Shown in pieces: positions 53,070 through 64,000 of a DNA stretch of 64,000 bases. Location of the stretch: contig JADNRY010000155.1 in the NCBI GenBank assembly GCA_015501585.1, positions 1-64,000 on the forward strand, read 5' to 3'. Origin of the DNA: Rhodocollybia butyracea. Lineage: Eukaryota; Basidiomycota; Agaricomycetes; Agaricales; Omphalotaceae. The translations under genes were made by a program, and so were the position numbers. Positions within the stretch are counted from its first letter, which is position 1; every line of letters starts with the position of its first letter. The notes beneath the pieces were generated by a model that saw only the letters and a program-made list of their open reading frames with translations, did not search any database and was not told the origin of the DNA.

Positions 53070-55101
53070 TTATCCACCCTCTCCAACCTGCACCTGCGTA
53101 GTTCTCAAACATGATGTGCCTAACCGATCCCTGAAATCATTCACATCCATCATAGATACATCTTCATTCCCGCGCGAATAGCTGCCGGTCCTCGACACCG
53201 GTATCGACACCGGTAAAGGCAATGGAAAAGGTAAACAATATTGTCCCTGCCATGTCCCCCCTCTTTCAGAACTATCCCGCCATGGAGACTTTTTGGCATC
53301 ATCGTCAATCAATTCGCTCTCGCTTTCATCCTCAGTTAGAGAGGAAGAGCTAGTCGACCCTGACGGAGATTTCCGCTCGTATCGCGTGTGCAATGTTGAG
53401 AAGGACTGATTATCACGTCTGGGTATTGAAGTAAGGGTGCGAAATTTGGGGGAGGTGGTTCGGCCCGGTGTGTATTCGGGTGTAGGTGGTGGGCGTCCGA
53501 TAGATGATTTTTTGATGGGTGTAGAAGGGGGAGAAGCAGGAATAAATGTCCCATACTCTGGATTCTCTGACAAAGGAGCGGGACGAGGGCGGGGAGGAAT
53601 GCGAACTGTGAGAGGAGAAGAAGGCGAGATCATTGATGATGGTTTTGGATGAGGATGTAGCGGAGGCTGACCATGATAAGGCCGGATGATGCCACGCGGA
53701 GGAATAGGAATTTCCACTACCAATTTTTTGCGCCTCACAGGAGGGCCCTCCAACACTTTCCGCTTCTTCGCGGGCGTTTTTGGGGTTGGTGCACCTGAAA
53801 GGGTTGCAAGAGCCATTTCTTCTTCTTTCTTCCTCCGCTTTTCGACGGCGATCCCCTTAGCTAAGACTTCTTTATCCAACTCTTCCTGCAACATATGTGC
53901 AAAACTTTGCGCATCGCCCTGGATCCATGCATCGAACACTCCCTCCCAATCTCTTGTTGGAACAGGAAAATCCAAATTCAAATAGACCGACTTTAACGGC
54001 TGCTGGGGCTGCTGCTGCGATGCCTGTTCGTCACCACCTGGGGTGCTTTCCTTCGAGCTAGACCCCCTCGAGTGAACGGCTTTGGAAAATTCTCGGACCA
54101 TCCTTTTGGTCCCTGGTACCCGGAGAGACGTCCCAACCACCAAAAGTAAATCTGCGCCGCTTCGTCCCTTCGTCCCAATAAGATCTTTCTGCACGATTTC
54201 GCCTACGCCTTCACCGTCCTTATGCGCTTCGTTGTAGAGTACTACACTAGGCCGTAGCTTACCAACTCCGCGAGGGCGTTTTCCGACCAGCTGCCTCGTG
54301 CGCTCCATTGCAGCGCATTCTGGGCATTCCGGAGGGACACCGAGCACCAAGGATGGTAGATAGTCAGAAAGGGGGAATGAGTGGTTGCAGATCTGACAAT
54401 GAACTTGTTGGAGAGTTCCGTGTAGAGGGATACATCGTGGTGCTCTGTTTGAAGTAGTAGATGGACCGGGGTCACCGACTTCCTGGAACGTGTTATTACG
54501 CGGTTTACTCCGCTTGCCTTCGAATTCCGGTACTCCGAAAGACAGACCAGATTTTGACTCGAGAGCGTCGATATTTTGGGTGTACACGCGTAAAAGGCGG
54601 CCATTGGTATCCAGAGAACTTAGAAGGTTGTGAAATGGTGTCGGTTCGGCGGCCTGCGACAAATCAGAGAGCCGCGAGATCATTTGACAGAACAATGCGG
54701 TTTTATGTTCAGTCTAGAATAAGTTGATTCTTCAGAAAACTGTTGACAGATAAATCACCAGAAGCTCACATTGAAAACGGAAGCATCAAACAAGTCCTTC
54801 CCTGATGACAAGGCATCTTTGGGGTTGTCCCGTTTCAACGAATGGAAAAGCCCCTCGGAGGACCTGAAATCAGGGATGCCTGCTTTAACAGAAATTCCAG
54901 CACCTATTTACTGCCCATTAGGATTACTTTGAACAAAGAACAGGTGAATTTATGCTCGCCACAGATTACTACGATGCGCTTTGCTTTCAAGATTGTCTTG
55001 ATTACTTTGGTGACCTGAGATTCGGGATCATTAGGTTTTATCACGAAAGCTGGCGTTGTATATAGCGGCGCTGAATCCTCCAAAGGAAGGAAGAGCGTCA
55101 T
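53070..55101 (-). CDS. hst4: Sir2-family NAD-dependent deacetylase, Hst3/Hst4-like
   Basis: Class I sirtuin expected to deacetylate histone H3 (Lys56 in yeast Hst3/Hst4) in the nucleus. Start taken at 55101 (MTLFLPLEDSAPLYTTPAF); a 31-codon upstream extension to 55194 is possible. Three exons. NAD-binding GAGISVKAGIPDFRSSEGLF, VYTQNIDALESKSGL, catalytic His in PLHGTLQQVHC, zinc-binding pairs CQIC and CPEC, and LLLVVGTSLRVPGTKRMV. The long C-terminal part (about 300 residues) is disordered, with basic clusters (KRRKKEEE, KKRKVLEG, RRKKLV) that could serve nuclear import and many Pro-Ser-Thr segments. The first intron (54904-54959) starts GCGAGC, a non-consensus GC donor. Confidence 0.92.
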
Positions 55102-55407
55102 GAAGGGAGGTGAGAGAACAGGAGCAAGCCGTTGCTGGCACTGGCAGCGCTGAGTAGATTCCTCATGTGACTCTTCTTTCTTTCGTTCTCTCATGTCTGA
55201 ATATTACATGCCGTCTTGCCACTAATGAAATCCTGCATATATCTCGATATATATTCCGCTATACGACACATCTCCTGGCACTAGTGAAATGAAAAGTTTT
55301 ATCTAATTTGATTCCTAGCCACAACTAGAACTCTTTTTGTGTGCAAGATGAAAATTGCGGCGATATGATAGTATCCGTGATCATGATGCAGTGTAACTCC
55401 TAAATCC

Positions 55408-56160
<753 letters not shown>

Positions 56161-58516
56161 GATAAGGAAGAAGATAAGATAAACGCCAGCACGTGCCTTT
56201 GATGAACGCTCAACGCGGAGTACCGTAGACCCAGAAAATGACATGCACTCGCCCTATAAGCAGGCATCTAGAAAGTTCACCAGTCGGGGCTGAGCGATGA
56301 AGGATGAGAAAAATATAGATCCGCCACATCAGCTCTTTCTCTCTGTATGCCGCTCTCTCCTCGGCCGCCTCAGTGATATCCATTTTGAAAACGGTATTCG
56401 GGATGCCCTCCGGCACTAGCGGGCCAGGACCCAGGACACGAACATTCACCGAGGTCTCTATCGACAACACAGCGACAGCTACTTGAGGTGCCTGCCATAC
56501 GGACACCATGGCTCGCCGATGTTGTTGTCGCTCCCCTGCTCAGAATTGTCGCCTCAGTCACACATCGGATATGCATCCGCCTGCTGTGCCCATTGATATC
56601 GGCGCACAGACGCTTTCCTCCCAGAAACAAAGTGAGCGTACCAAGTACCACAAATTTGGAGCCGCGACAAAACCCTGGCCCATATAATTGCAATCACCGC
56701 ACCCGCGCCCTCTCGTTCTTCAAGTGCCAAAGAGCTGATCGCAAACTTCCGGCATATATCGGTATTGGATGGGCGCAAATAACGTCTTTCGAGCCGATAG
56801 ACTATCGTCTTTGATAGTTTGATTGAAGCAACAACCTGTAAGCCTAGCTGTTGCCGCTGCTACGCCTCCACTAGAAGTTTGACCGACAGAGAAGAACCAG
56901 AGTCCAATCAATTAATGTAGTATGCCCATTCAGAACGAGGAATTCCTGACACGACTTCGGATGCAATGTGGGCCTCTTCACTCTATCTACCCTACAAGAC
57001 AACCGCGGTTGACCGCGGTGGAACATCTAATGGGTCCTTGGCACTTATTTTCACTAACATAAGCCTACACCACCTTTGGTATACCAACACGTTCTCTGTC
57101 GATGTTGGCGGGAACTCGTAAAAGGTCTGTAGAGAGACTTTAACAACTACATAATGCAATCGCCATCATTTTGCGACGATATCCTGGCGACATTGCTTCA
57201 GGGGTCACTAGCAAGGCATACAAGCACGTATTCAGTGCAAGCTCCGGGAACTACTGCGCAGCTGCCTCTGGCAAAGACGGCACATTTGACGCGCTCTACA
57301 ATATTTATGCTCATGAGGTACGTATTCATCTGTATCTCGTGTACTGAAGTGCCAGTGAGTGATGATGAATTGACAGCAAGATTGACGTGAGTTTCTTTAA
57401 GTTTTTTGGGTAAGGATTTCCTAGATTTCTCCATGGGTAAGTTCTCAGCATAGATGGTCGGATACTTTTATATTCCCCACCTTCTCAATACGGAAGCCAA
57501 GCGTCATAGCGACCTACTTTAATCAGGAGCGTGATTTTGGGACCGAGGGCGCATGGCCTGCTACGAACGTGCGTGCTACAAACTTGGTATAGGCTTAAAT
57601 CCATGCACCATGCAACCCCCCTCAAGTAATTGCTGGTTTACGCCTTGAGCACCCAGTTAAGCTATGTTTAGTGAGAGAGACAAAGACGAAATACGAAAGG
57701 CCTAAACGGTGTTGGGTGGGGTGGGGACCTCACAATGTTATTCGAATGCTTGAATGTCGGTACACCGGGAGGCACGGCGAAACTGAGCTATAATTAAGCT
57801 ATTCGCCCCTTTCTTGAATGATGCTCGAAGCCTGAAGGCTGAAGTCAACTTAATCAAGCACTCTCAGTTCTATGGTGGGGTCTATTATCCGAGTCGTCTA
57901 TCAGGGGCCAATGGCCGACTGATCTGGGTCAATATCGGTTCAAGTCAATGAACTGCAGTCATCCACTCTGCTGAGTGGTAGCTGTGTAGAATAGAAATTA
58001 AAAGAGTACACAGTCTTGCCGCAATAATTGAGCGTATCAACGCGCGCAGTACGACTCGCAAGAGAAAATCCAGCTTTTCCTCGATGGGACCTGATTAGGT
58101 AATTTCCTAATGAGAAAGCGCCTATTCATTTTCTGCTTCAGCGTGCCACAGTCTATGAAGCTTTCTATGAATTACCACCAAAGCTCCGCTGTCGTTCTCC
58201 CATCGAACTTTATCGTATCTATTGGATGCCATATCTGAACGACGGTATGGTCACAAACTGTTTTCGAGGTTAATTTGTTCCACGCTGGGACAGATTGTAC
58301 CTACAACATGCCAGATAGCTGGGTTCGCTGGCTCGTGAGCCCACGGGACGCTTTTGGGACCGAATAGGATACGAGTTGAGAACTCTGTTCATTCAAGGGA
58401 ACTCATCACTGTTCGAATCTCCCTTCTATATACATGGTTCTTAGAGTCTATATATAACGTTAATTTCCCGCCCCATCTCTTTCTGCTGCGTTCATCGACA
58501 TTGTGCCCTTGTCAAA
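56161..58516. other. no recognisable gene
   Basis: About 2.3 kb. The minus-strand frames at 56210-56814 could be exons of a small gene (one contains IPNTVFKMDITEAAEERAAY, which looks protein-like), but I cannot join them into a coherent product. A 78-codon frame at 57154 is also unassigned. The last 150 bp is the pyrimidine-rich leader of the permease gene. Confidence 0.4.
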
Positions 58517-61039
58517 ATGGAACAGGAGAAGAAGAGCGTCGGTTCGAAACTCAAGAGCGTTTCTCTCATCTTTGCGTCCGTTGTTGCTTCTTTCCCTTCA
58601 TCTATTCTAAACTAAATCGTTTAAATATCACTACAGATGTGGAACGGCTCTGTTTTCGGATGGTAAAAAGATTTTTCTAGCTATTGGTGTATGCGTACAA
58701 CGCTGACATTGATTTATTTTCTAAGGTTATGCCAATGGGGTGATCAGCGATAGTGAGTACATATACCTTGCCATCTCCAAACGCTGTCGCTGATGCATTT
58801 GAACAGTTAACCTCAGTAAGTGCCTCTCACTGCTCCTTATATCCATGAAGAGGATGAGAATGCTGAACATCGACCAGTTCTGAACCGAATCTACGACAAC
58901 GAGCTCACTAACCACAAGTACACCAATGTCATCAGCAGTCTTGTATTTGCGGGGACAGTCGTGGGGATGGTTACTTTCGGTAAGTGCACGAGGAATGTAA
59001 CCGTCTATAGCAGTGGACTGAGCACTATTTGAATCAAAAGGTTGGTTATCTGATAAAGTAGGACGAAAGTTTGGTATGATGACTGCTACTTGGATCGTGG
59101 CGTTCTTCTCTCTGCTGTCCGCTGCGTCTTCTGGAGCACATCATAGTCTTCCTGGATTGGTTGCTATGCTGGGAGTTTGTCGGTGGGCTGAAATTCTGCT
59201 TTAGCTCGGGGAACAAATTTTTGATTGTTGGCTGCACGGTCGCCTACAGATTTCTTCTCGGTATCGGAGTCGGTGCTGAGTATCCTTGTGGATCAGTCTC
59301 CGCTTCAGAGCGTACAGAAGAGAAAGACATTGCAAAGATGTCTCAACACAGATGGTTCGCTCTGGCTACCAGTATGTATCTTATCCACATTTACCGTGCT
59401 GTCACTCATTTATGTGTCCAGATTGTATGATTGACTTCGGATTCGTCGTCTCGAGCTTTGTGCCTCTGGTCTTGTTCTGGATGTAAGTGCAACAACCTCC
59501 TATCCACGAAATGCTTTCTGATCCCTTTCCAAAGCTTTGGTGAGAACCACCTCCGAGCTGTATGGCGGTTGTCTCTAGGTCTAGGCGTCGTCCCTGCTAT
59601 CGCTGTACTTATCTGGCGAATTGGTATGAAAGAGCCCCAAAGGTGCGTGCTGTCCCGCATCCCGCTCTGCAAGTTTTAATATACTTCGAAGATACCAAAA
59701 GGATTCGATGAAGTACGCAAAAATTCCGTATTCATTGGTGTTCCGTCGTTATTGGAAGTCATTGGCGGCTGTCTCTACTGTGTGGTTCATTTACGACTTT
59801 ATTGTGTACGTCTTTCAATTGACCATGTCTTTTTCTCCATTTTTTGACGCATCTTTTGCTAGGTATCCCTTCGGAATCTTCTCATCGTATGTTCCTTATT
59901 TAGCAATGATATTCTAATTTTTTAATACTCCCTCCCCTCTAGTACTGTCATAAATAAGTGCGTTGTATCCTCCTCGTTTCTGATACCGACTCATCTCGTA
60001 CAGTATTACCGGTGGTAACGAATCACTTACCGTGGTCATGGGCTGGAATGTTGTTATCAAGTACGTTTCCTTATCATCTTTACTTCAGTAGTAACCTGAT
60101 TTTTCTCTACCATTCAGTCTCTTCTATATGCCTGGTAGGCATCTTTTTGCTTCCTCGCAAAATCTAATCGCCCTCTAATTTCTTTCCCTAGGCACAATTG
60201 GTGGAGCATTCATCGTAGATTATCTGGGCCCCAAGTGGACTTTGGTGAGTCCTTGCCCATAATCAATGTAGCTGGGCTAAACACGTTCCACAGATCATTG
60301 GTCTGCTTTCGCAAGCCGTAGTCGGCTTTATCATGAGTGGACTTTATAAACAGTAAGTACTCACTATAGGACGCTTATGAGAGATGATTTAACGGCGGAA
60401 TACAGACTGACGGATCACATCGCTGCCTTTGCGGTGCTGTATGGTATATTCCTAAGTCTCGGTGAACTCGGTGCGTATTCTTCTTGTCGGACTGTAACCG
60501 ATCGTCTGAATTCCTTGTTACTGTAGGTCCTGGAAACTGCACCGGTCTACTCGCATCCAAAACCAGCGCAACCGCCGTCCGTGGTCAATTTTACGGAATC
60601 GCCGCCGCTACAGGCAAAGTCGGCGCATTTATTGGTACTTGGGGTATGTCCGGATGTCATTCGTCCCTCCCGTTTTGTATGCTGATTCTCTGATAGTCTT
60701 CCCCCAAATCATCATCGACTTTGGTGGTGCTAGCACCACCAAAGGTAACACTGGTCCATTCTGGATCGCAAGTGGTCTTGCAGTCTTGAGTGCCATAATT
60801 ACATATTTCTTCATCCAACCCATCCACACGGATGGGATGGCAGAAGAGGATGCCAAGGTAAGCAAAAACTTTTTCTGTACCAGGTTTGAATGCTAACTGG
60901 TGGATTTTTGTAGTTCCGTGAGTACCTGGAGGCGAATGGATATGATACTTCACAGATGGGTCTGCGATCTGAGGAATCGTCTGTGGTGGAATACACTGAG
61001 GATGTAAAGGAAGATGTGTCGACAGAGGCTGCAGTTTGA
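58517..61039 (+). CDS. git1: MFS permease of the phosphate/glycerophosphodiester (Git1/Pho84) group
   Basis: Twelve-helix plasma-membrane transporter over many exons, some tiny. Starts [20 protein letters not shown], then [37 protein letters not shown], the MFS loop [147 protein letters not shown] and [19 protein letters not shown]. The acidic tail ends VSTEAAV. Yeast Git1 takes up glycerophosphoinositol and its relatives take up phosphate; the exact substrate is not readable. All frames are intact. Confidence 0.9.
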
Positions 61040-61481
61040 GAGCAGGAACATGAAATGCTACGTATATTTTTTCACGACGGAATATGTTGATATTTTTTGA
61101 AATCTTCATGAACAAATTCATTTGAGGCGGCATTGAGTAAAGTTTTCAAACACTGCTTTGCGTGCAGTACTCATCCAACGTATGGAATAGAAAGAACGTC
61201 GAAGAATTTGACCGAGTCGAGTTATACGTACGCAAAGCTTGCCCAAGGTTAGCGTGGAGCAAAGGGATTTTAGTGTTAATTGACAAGAGAACAACTAATG
61301 TAAAGCAAGAATGAAGCTTGAAGCAAGGGGTAGGGAAAACTGAACTCTCGACCTTGAAGCTTGACACGTTACGAGTCAAAAGTAGTATAATAGAAAGGGC
61401 AAGGCACCAGGTGCGAATGAGGAGGGTATAAGAGAATGATGATAGAAACAGAAAAGAAAAATAGGTGGTATTTGCCAGTTA
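61040..61481. other. intergenic
   Basis: 3' flank of the permease gene up to the tRNA gene. Nothing else recognised. Confidence 0.5.
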
Positions 61482-61572
61482 TGGACACTAGGAGAGTCGA
61501 ACTCCTGACCTCACGCATCAACTCTTACTCAGTTATGCGAAGCGTGCGCGCTACCAACTGTGCCAAGTGCCC
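61482..61572 (-). tRNA. tRNA-Ala (CGC) with an intron
   Basis: Reverse complement folds as a tRNA of 91 nt. The acceptor stem is GGGCACT/AGTGTCC with the alanine identity pair G3-U70 and discriminator A. The D arm is TGGCACAGTTGGTAGCGC and the anticodon stem CACGC/GCGTG, with anticodon CGC at 34-36. An intron of about 18 nt follows position 37. The T arm is AGGAG TTCGACT CTCCT. It reads the Ala codon GCG. The B-box-like GTTCGACTC is intact. Confidence 0.93.
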
Positions 61573-61667
61573 ACAGTAATTTAGTCAAAATACACGCATA
61601 TCAAATCGCCAGCTTCTTCCCAGGCTCCAACGCGTACGCGCGTCTTTCATTCATAATCTCAACCAGC

Positions 61668-62148
61668 ATGTCCACCCCCTCCTCATCGAAGCCCAAAGCC
61701 AAAAAGACCCAAGAGAAAGAGAAAGAGACAGAGAAAGCGTCTTCTACCATAGCATCCGAGGAAAAAGAAAAGAATTTGAAGGAGAAGGAGGAAGCGCGGC
61801 CACATTTAGGCGTACTGGAGGAAGATGATGAATTTGAAGAGTTTGCTGCTGCTGGTGTGTATCCATTCCTGTCACACCCTGTACTCTTTCATATTTACGC
61901 CAATCTAGACTGGGACGACTCACAAACGGACCTCGCGCATCTCGGCGGGTCTGCTCCTGGAGCAGCCAAATCTGGTGGAGATAAACTATGGGAAGACAAT
62001 TGGGACGACGATGATATCGAGGATGAGTTTAGTGTGCAGCTGAGGTGCGTTTTCTTTGCATTTCTGTCCCAGTTTCAAACTCTTATGCGGTTGTAGAAAT
62101 GAATTGGTCAAGACTGGGAAAGCTCCAGGGGATGCTATGGAGCATTGA
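61668..62148 (+). CDS. sem1: Sem1/Dss1, 26S proteasome lid subunit
   Basis: Small acidic protein of the proteasome lid that also binds Brca2-type and mRNA-export (TREX-2) complexes. Three exons: 61668 to 61855, from 61911, and from 62096 to the stop at 62148. A Lys/Glu-rich N-terminal region of about 45 residues precedes the conserved acidic core: [20 protein letters not shown], then [20 protein letters not shown] and the C-terminal helix [17 protein letters not shown]. The two acidic-aromatic blocks are the known binding sites of Dss1. The N-terminal tail is longer than in yeast Sem1 (89 residues). It lies head-to-head with the tRNA gene, about 95 bp apart. Confidence 0.95.
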
Positions 62149-62959
62149 CGAGTTCTTTTTGTACCCACTACAGTAACGTTTTGCAGTTCTCATTGTACAA
62201 AGTCTTTCATCGCTATATCCGACTATGAATACTCGGACTCTCGCTCTCTCGGAATTCCAAAGTCTGTATCCGCCTTGATTGTGATGACCACCCTCGAACT
62301 CGTTCGAGATGACACGCCCACATCCGTTTCAAATCCATTCGCGATTTCCCGCAGCATTCAGAGCCGCTTAGGTTCCGCGTACGCTGTCATGCTCTATACC
62401 ATGGCTGCCGAGTCTTCTGAGAGCTTGAAGAATAACTGTGTTGGTCTGGACCTTCTCAGTCACCACCTACGGCAGTCGATGGATCCAGCGCATACATTCG
62501 AGTGAGTCATTCATCTTCCTTGTATATAAGTAAGACTGTGGTGGCTAGGATGGCTGTAACTGACATATATATGGTGACTGACGCTCCGTTTGACCGAAAA
62601 ACTGAGCCCATCGATTGAGGATGAAATCATACCACTTCAGTGAAAATGGACTTGGCTTTCGCGTCTACTTGACATCTATAGTGACTGAAGCTGCGCGCTG
62701 TTCTGTTGCGTAACCCTGACTATAAGACGGCTAGCCTCAGTAAATGCAATCCGAAAAGCTTTACATAGTACATCATCAGGTTCCGTGGCATCCACGCTTA
62801 GTTCAATGTATCCAGACAATTCCAGACTGTTGTATCATGATAACAGACTCCTCTAGTAGTATTAGATCGCCGCAGGCGCTGACCGCTGAACGTTCGAACC
62901 ATGAGTCGAACCTGTACGATGTAGGAAGTGTCCATAATTGCACATGCGTTGAATTCGAA
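62149..62959. other. no recognisable gene
   Basis: 3' flank of sem1 and further sequence. A 76-codon frame at 62275-62505 and a 98-codon frame at 62744-63040 are visible. Only the end of the latter is explained, by the HeLo relic. Confidence 0.45.
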
Positions 62960-63082
62960 CCAGCCAAGTGGCTTTGGGCGTCTCCCCTTGCCGGCGTCTT
63001 GAATACTGCTAGACTTGAAGACATCTATCACGACCTCTAGCTTGTAAGCCAATAGCAAGCCAGCTCAATCTACGCCAGATCT
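62960..63082 (+). pseudogene. relic of a HeLo-domain gene
   Basis: A short stretch encodes LEDIYHDL, a stop, then LVSQ, and its DNA aligns with the intact gene at 63357-63416 (gacatctatcacgacc shared exactly, further matches over about 55 bp). The stop and the loss of similarity on both sides show it is a remnant of a related gene. Confidence 0.6.
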
Positions 63083-63186
63083 GCGTTGGTTCGTTAACAC
63101 CTTTGAACGACGCTGTACTAGATGTCTAGTTTCTCCACAAAAAGTTGCAGCGTTTGTTGCAGCGTCTGTACTACCCCCCACAAAAG

Positions 63187-64000
63187 ATGGCAGCGTTTGG
63201 CCTTGTTTCAGGAGCCATTGGAATTGCCTCCATCTTCAGCACATGCATAGAATGCTTCAACTATATTCAAACGAGGCGACAGTTTGCAAAAGACTCGCAG
63301 ACAGATTTTCTGAACTTTAGCATCCTGAAACTGCGTTTCTCCCTTTGGGGGAAGTCCGTGGACATCTATCACGACCCCCAGCTTGGTAATCCGATAGCAA
63401 CCCAGCTCGATCTGGATGTTGCAAGGGATATCATATTCCACATCCTCCTCCTTTTCGATGATTCGGAGATTATATCGAAAAAGTACCCGATACCCGCGGA
63501 CTTGGATTTGGCAGGTGGATACACCTATAACGATATAGAGAAAAGATACATCGAAGTAGTCAACCACTTACAACATGCGGCTGCCCTTCGGCAGAAACGA
63601 ATCGGTTGGCTCAGGCTGACAAAGTGGACTCTGTATGATAAGAAGAGGTTTTCGGATCTCACTGAAAACATTAGCAGACTGATCGATAACCTCGAGGCTG
63701 TCTTTCCAGGGGATGGCCATCGCCGTGAGGTTAAAGCGGTGCTAGATAGCCGAAACCTTACTATATACTCTTCCCAGAAGAGTCAGGAAGGGTGTAGAGC
63801 TGCTAAAGCTTATACACCACATCCAAGCGCCGTATGTGGCAGCCAGACAGGGAATTCCATTACCGGACGTTCCTCGCCCAACTCCCCCCGCGCTAGTGCT
63901 GTAAATACTGACAGCAGCGTGGTTACGATCCCCACGACCCTCAATCATTCGAGCTCACCCCCTCTCCACTCTGAACTGCATTATGATGGTCAGATACGCA
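63187..64000 (+). CDS. HeLo-domain protein (HET-S-type cell-death domain), incomplete at right edge
   Basis: Uninterrupted frame of 271 codons, open at the window end. It starts MAAFGLVSGAIGIASIFSTC, the hydrophobic, Gly-rich N-terminal segment of HeLo domains, which in HET-S inserts into membrane. Next come ECFNYIQTRRQFAKDSQTD, LKLRFSLWGKSVDIYHDPQL, ARDIIFHILLLFDDSE, RQKRIGWLRLTKWTLYDKK, RFSDLTENISRLIDNLEAVF. These helices follow the HeLo order over about 190 residues. From about residue 200 a Ser/Pro/Thr-rich linker begins (RSSPNSPRASAV), so a further C-terminal domain or amyloid motif probably lies beyond the window. In other fungi HeLo proteins are membrane-permeabilising executioners controlled by NLRs or prion signalling. 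No intron is needed. Confidence 0.85.
   Translation, partial: MAAFGLVSGAIGIASIFSTCIECFNYIQTRRQFAKDSQTDFLNFSILKLRFSLWGKSVDIYHDPQLGNPIATQLDLDVARDIIFHILLLFDDSEIISKKYPIPADLDLAGGYTYNDIEKRYIEVVNHLQHAAALRQKRIGWLRLTKWTLYDKKRFSDLTENISRLIDNLEAVFPGDGHRREVKAVLDSRNLTIYSSQKSQEGCRAAKAYTPHPSAVCGSQTGNSITGRSSPNSPRASAVNTDSSVVTIPTTLNHSSSPPLHSELHYDGQIR

Noticed and set aside
56210..56814. Small minus-strand gene upstream of tad2
   Set aside because: Three frames could not be joined by credible splice sites and match no family I know; left as unassigned.

Overview
This window looks like nuclear DNA of a filamentous basidiomycete, most likely an Agaricomycete (possibly Agaricales). Genes are split by many introns of about 45-60 bp with GT..AG ends. 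Expanded Agaricomycete families are present: F-box proteins with a coiled coil before the F-box, DUF6533-type seven-helix proteins, HNH-nuclease relics, GT1 glycosyltransferases and a HeLo-domain protein. The assignment rests on family content and gene architecture read by eye.

Layout. 0-8.5 kb: an F-box gene, two decayed copies of an HNH-nuclease-like gene, an ABC-transporter scrap, small satellites and about 2.9 kb without a recognisable gene. 9-20 kb: Rae1/Gle2 mRNA-export factor (-), a YCK-type casein kinase 1 (+) and a Yor1-like ABCC transporter (-). 21.7-31 kb: a nucleotidyltransferase-fold-like gene (-), a GT1 glycosyltransferase (+) and a tandem pair of DUF6533-type membrane proteins (+). 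31.9-47.4 kb: two nearly identical U2 snRNA genes in inverted orientation bracket a core with cdc6 (+), an F-box gene (-), nitrate reductase (-), a SNF2 ATPase (+) and a GT90 glycosyltransferase (-). 47.8-49.7 kb: a second GT1 gene, inverted relative to the first. 50.7-62 kb: mitochondrial PDH/BCKDH kinase (+), an Hst3/4-like sirtuin (-), the tRNA adenosine deaminase Tad2 (-), a Git1-like MFS permease (+), an intron-containing tRNA-Ala(CGC) (-) and the proteasome lid subunit Sem1/Dss1 (+). 63.2 kb to the right edge: a HeLo-domain (HET-S-type cell-death) reading frame that runs off the window, next to a decayed relative.

Most genes are housekeeping units (cell cycle, mRNA export, splicing, RNA editing, proteasome, nitrogen and phosphate nutrition) set among fast-turnover accessory families. 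The GT1 and U2 genes appear in mirror order on both sides of the core, which suggests an old inverted duplication with the DUF6533 pair inserted on, or lost from, one side.

A strong technical signal runs through the window. At least eleven otherwise conserved exons lose frame by exactly one base at a G or C (often a short run), and one more at an A/T run. Adding one base at each site restores family-typical protein. For the casein kinase and Rae1 the corrected exon totals become exact multiples of three. I read this mainly as base undercalling in the sequence; the affected genes are annotated across these sites.
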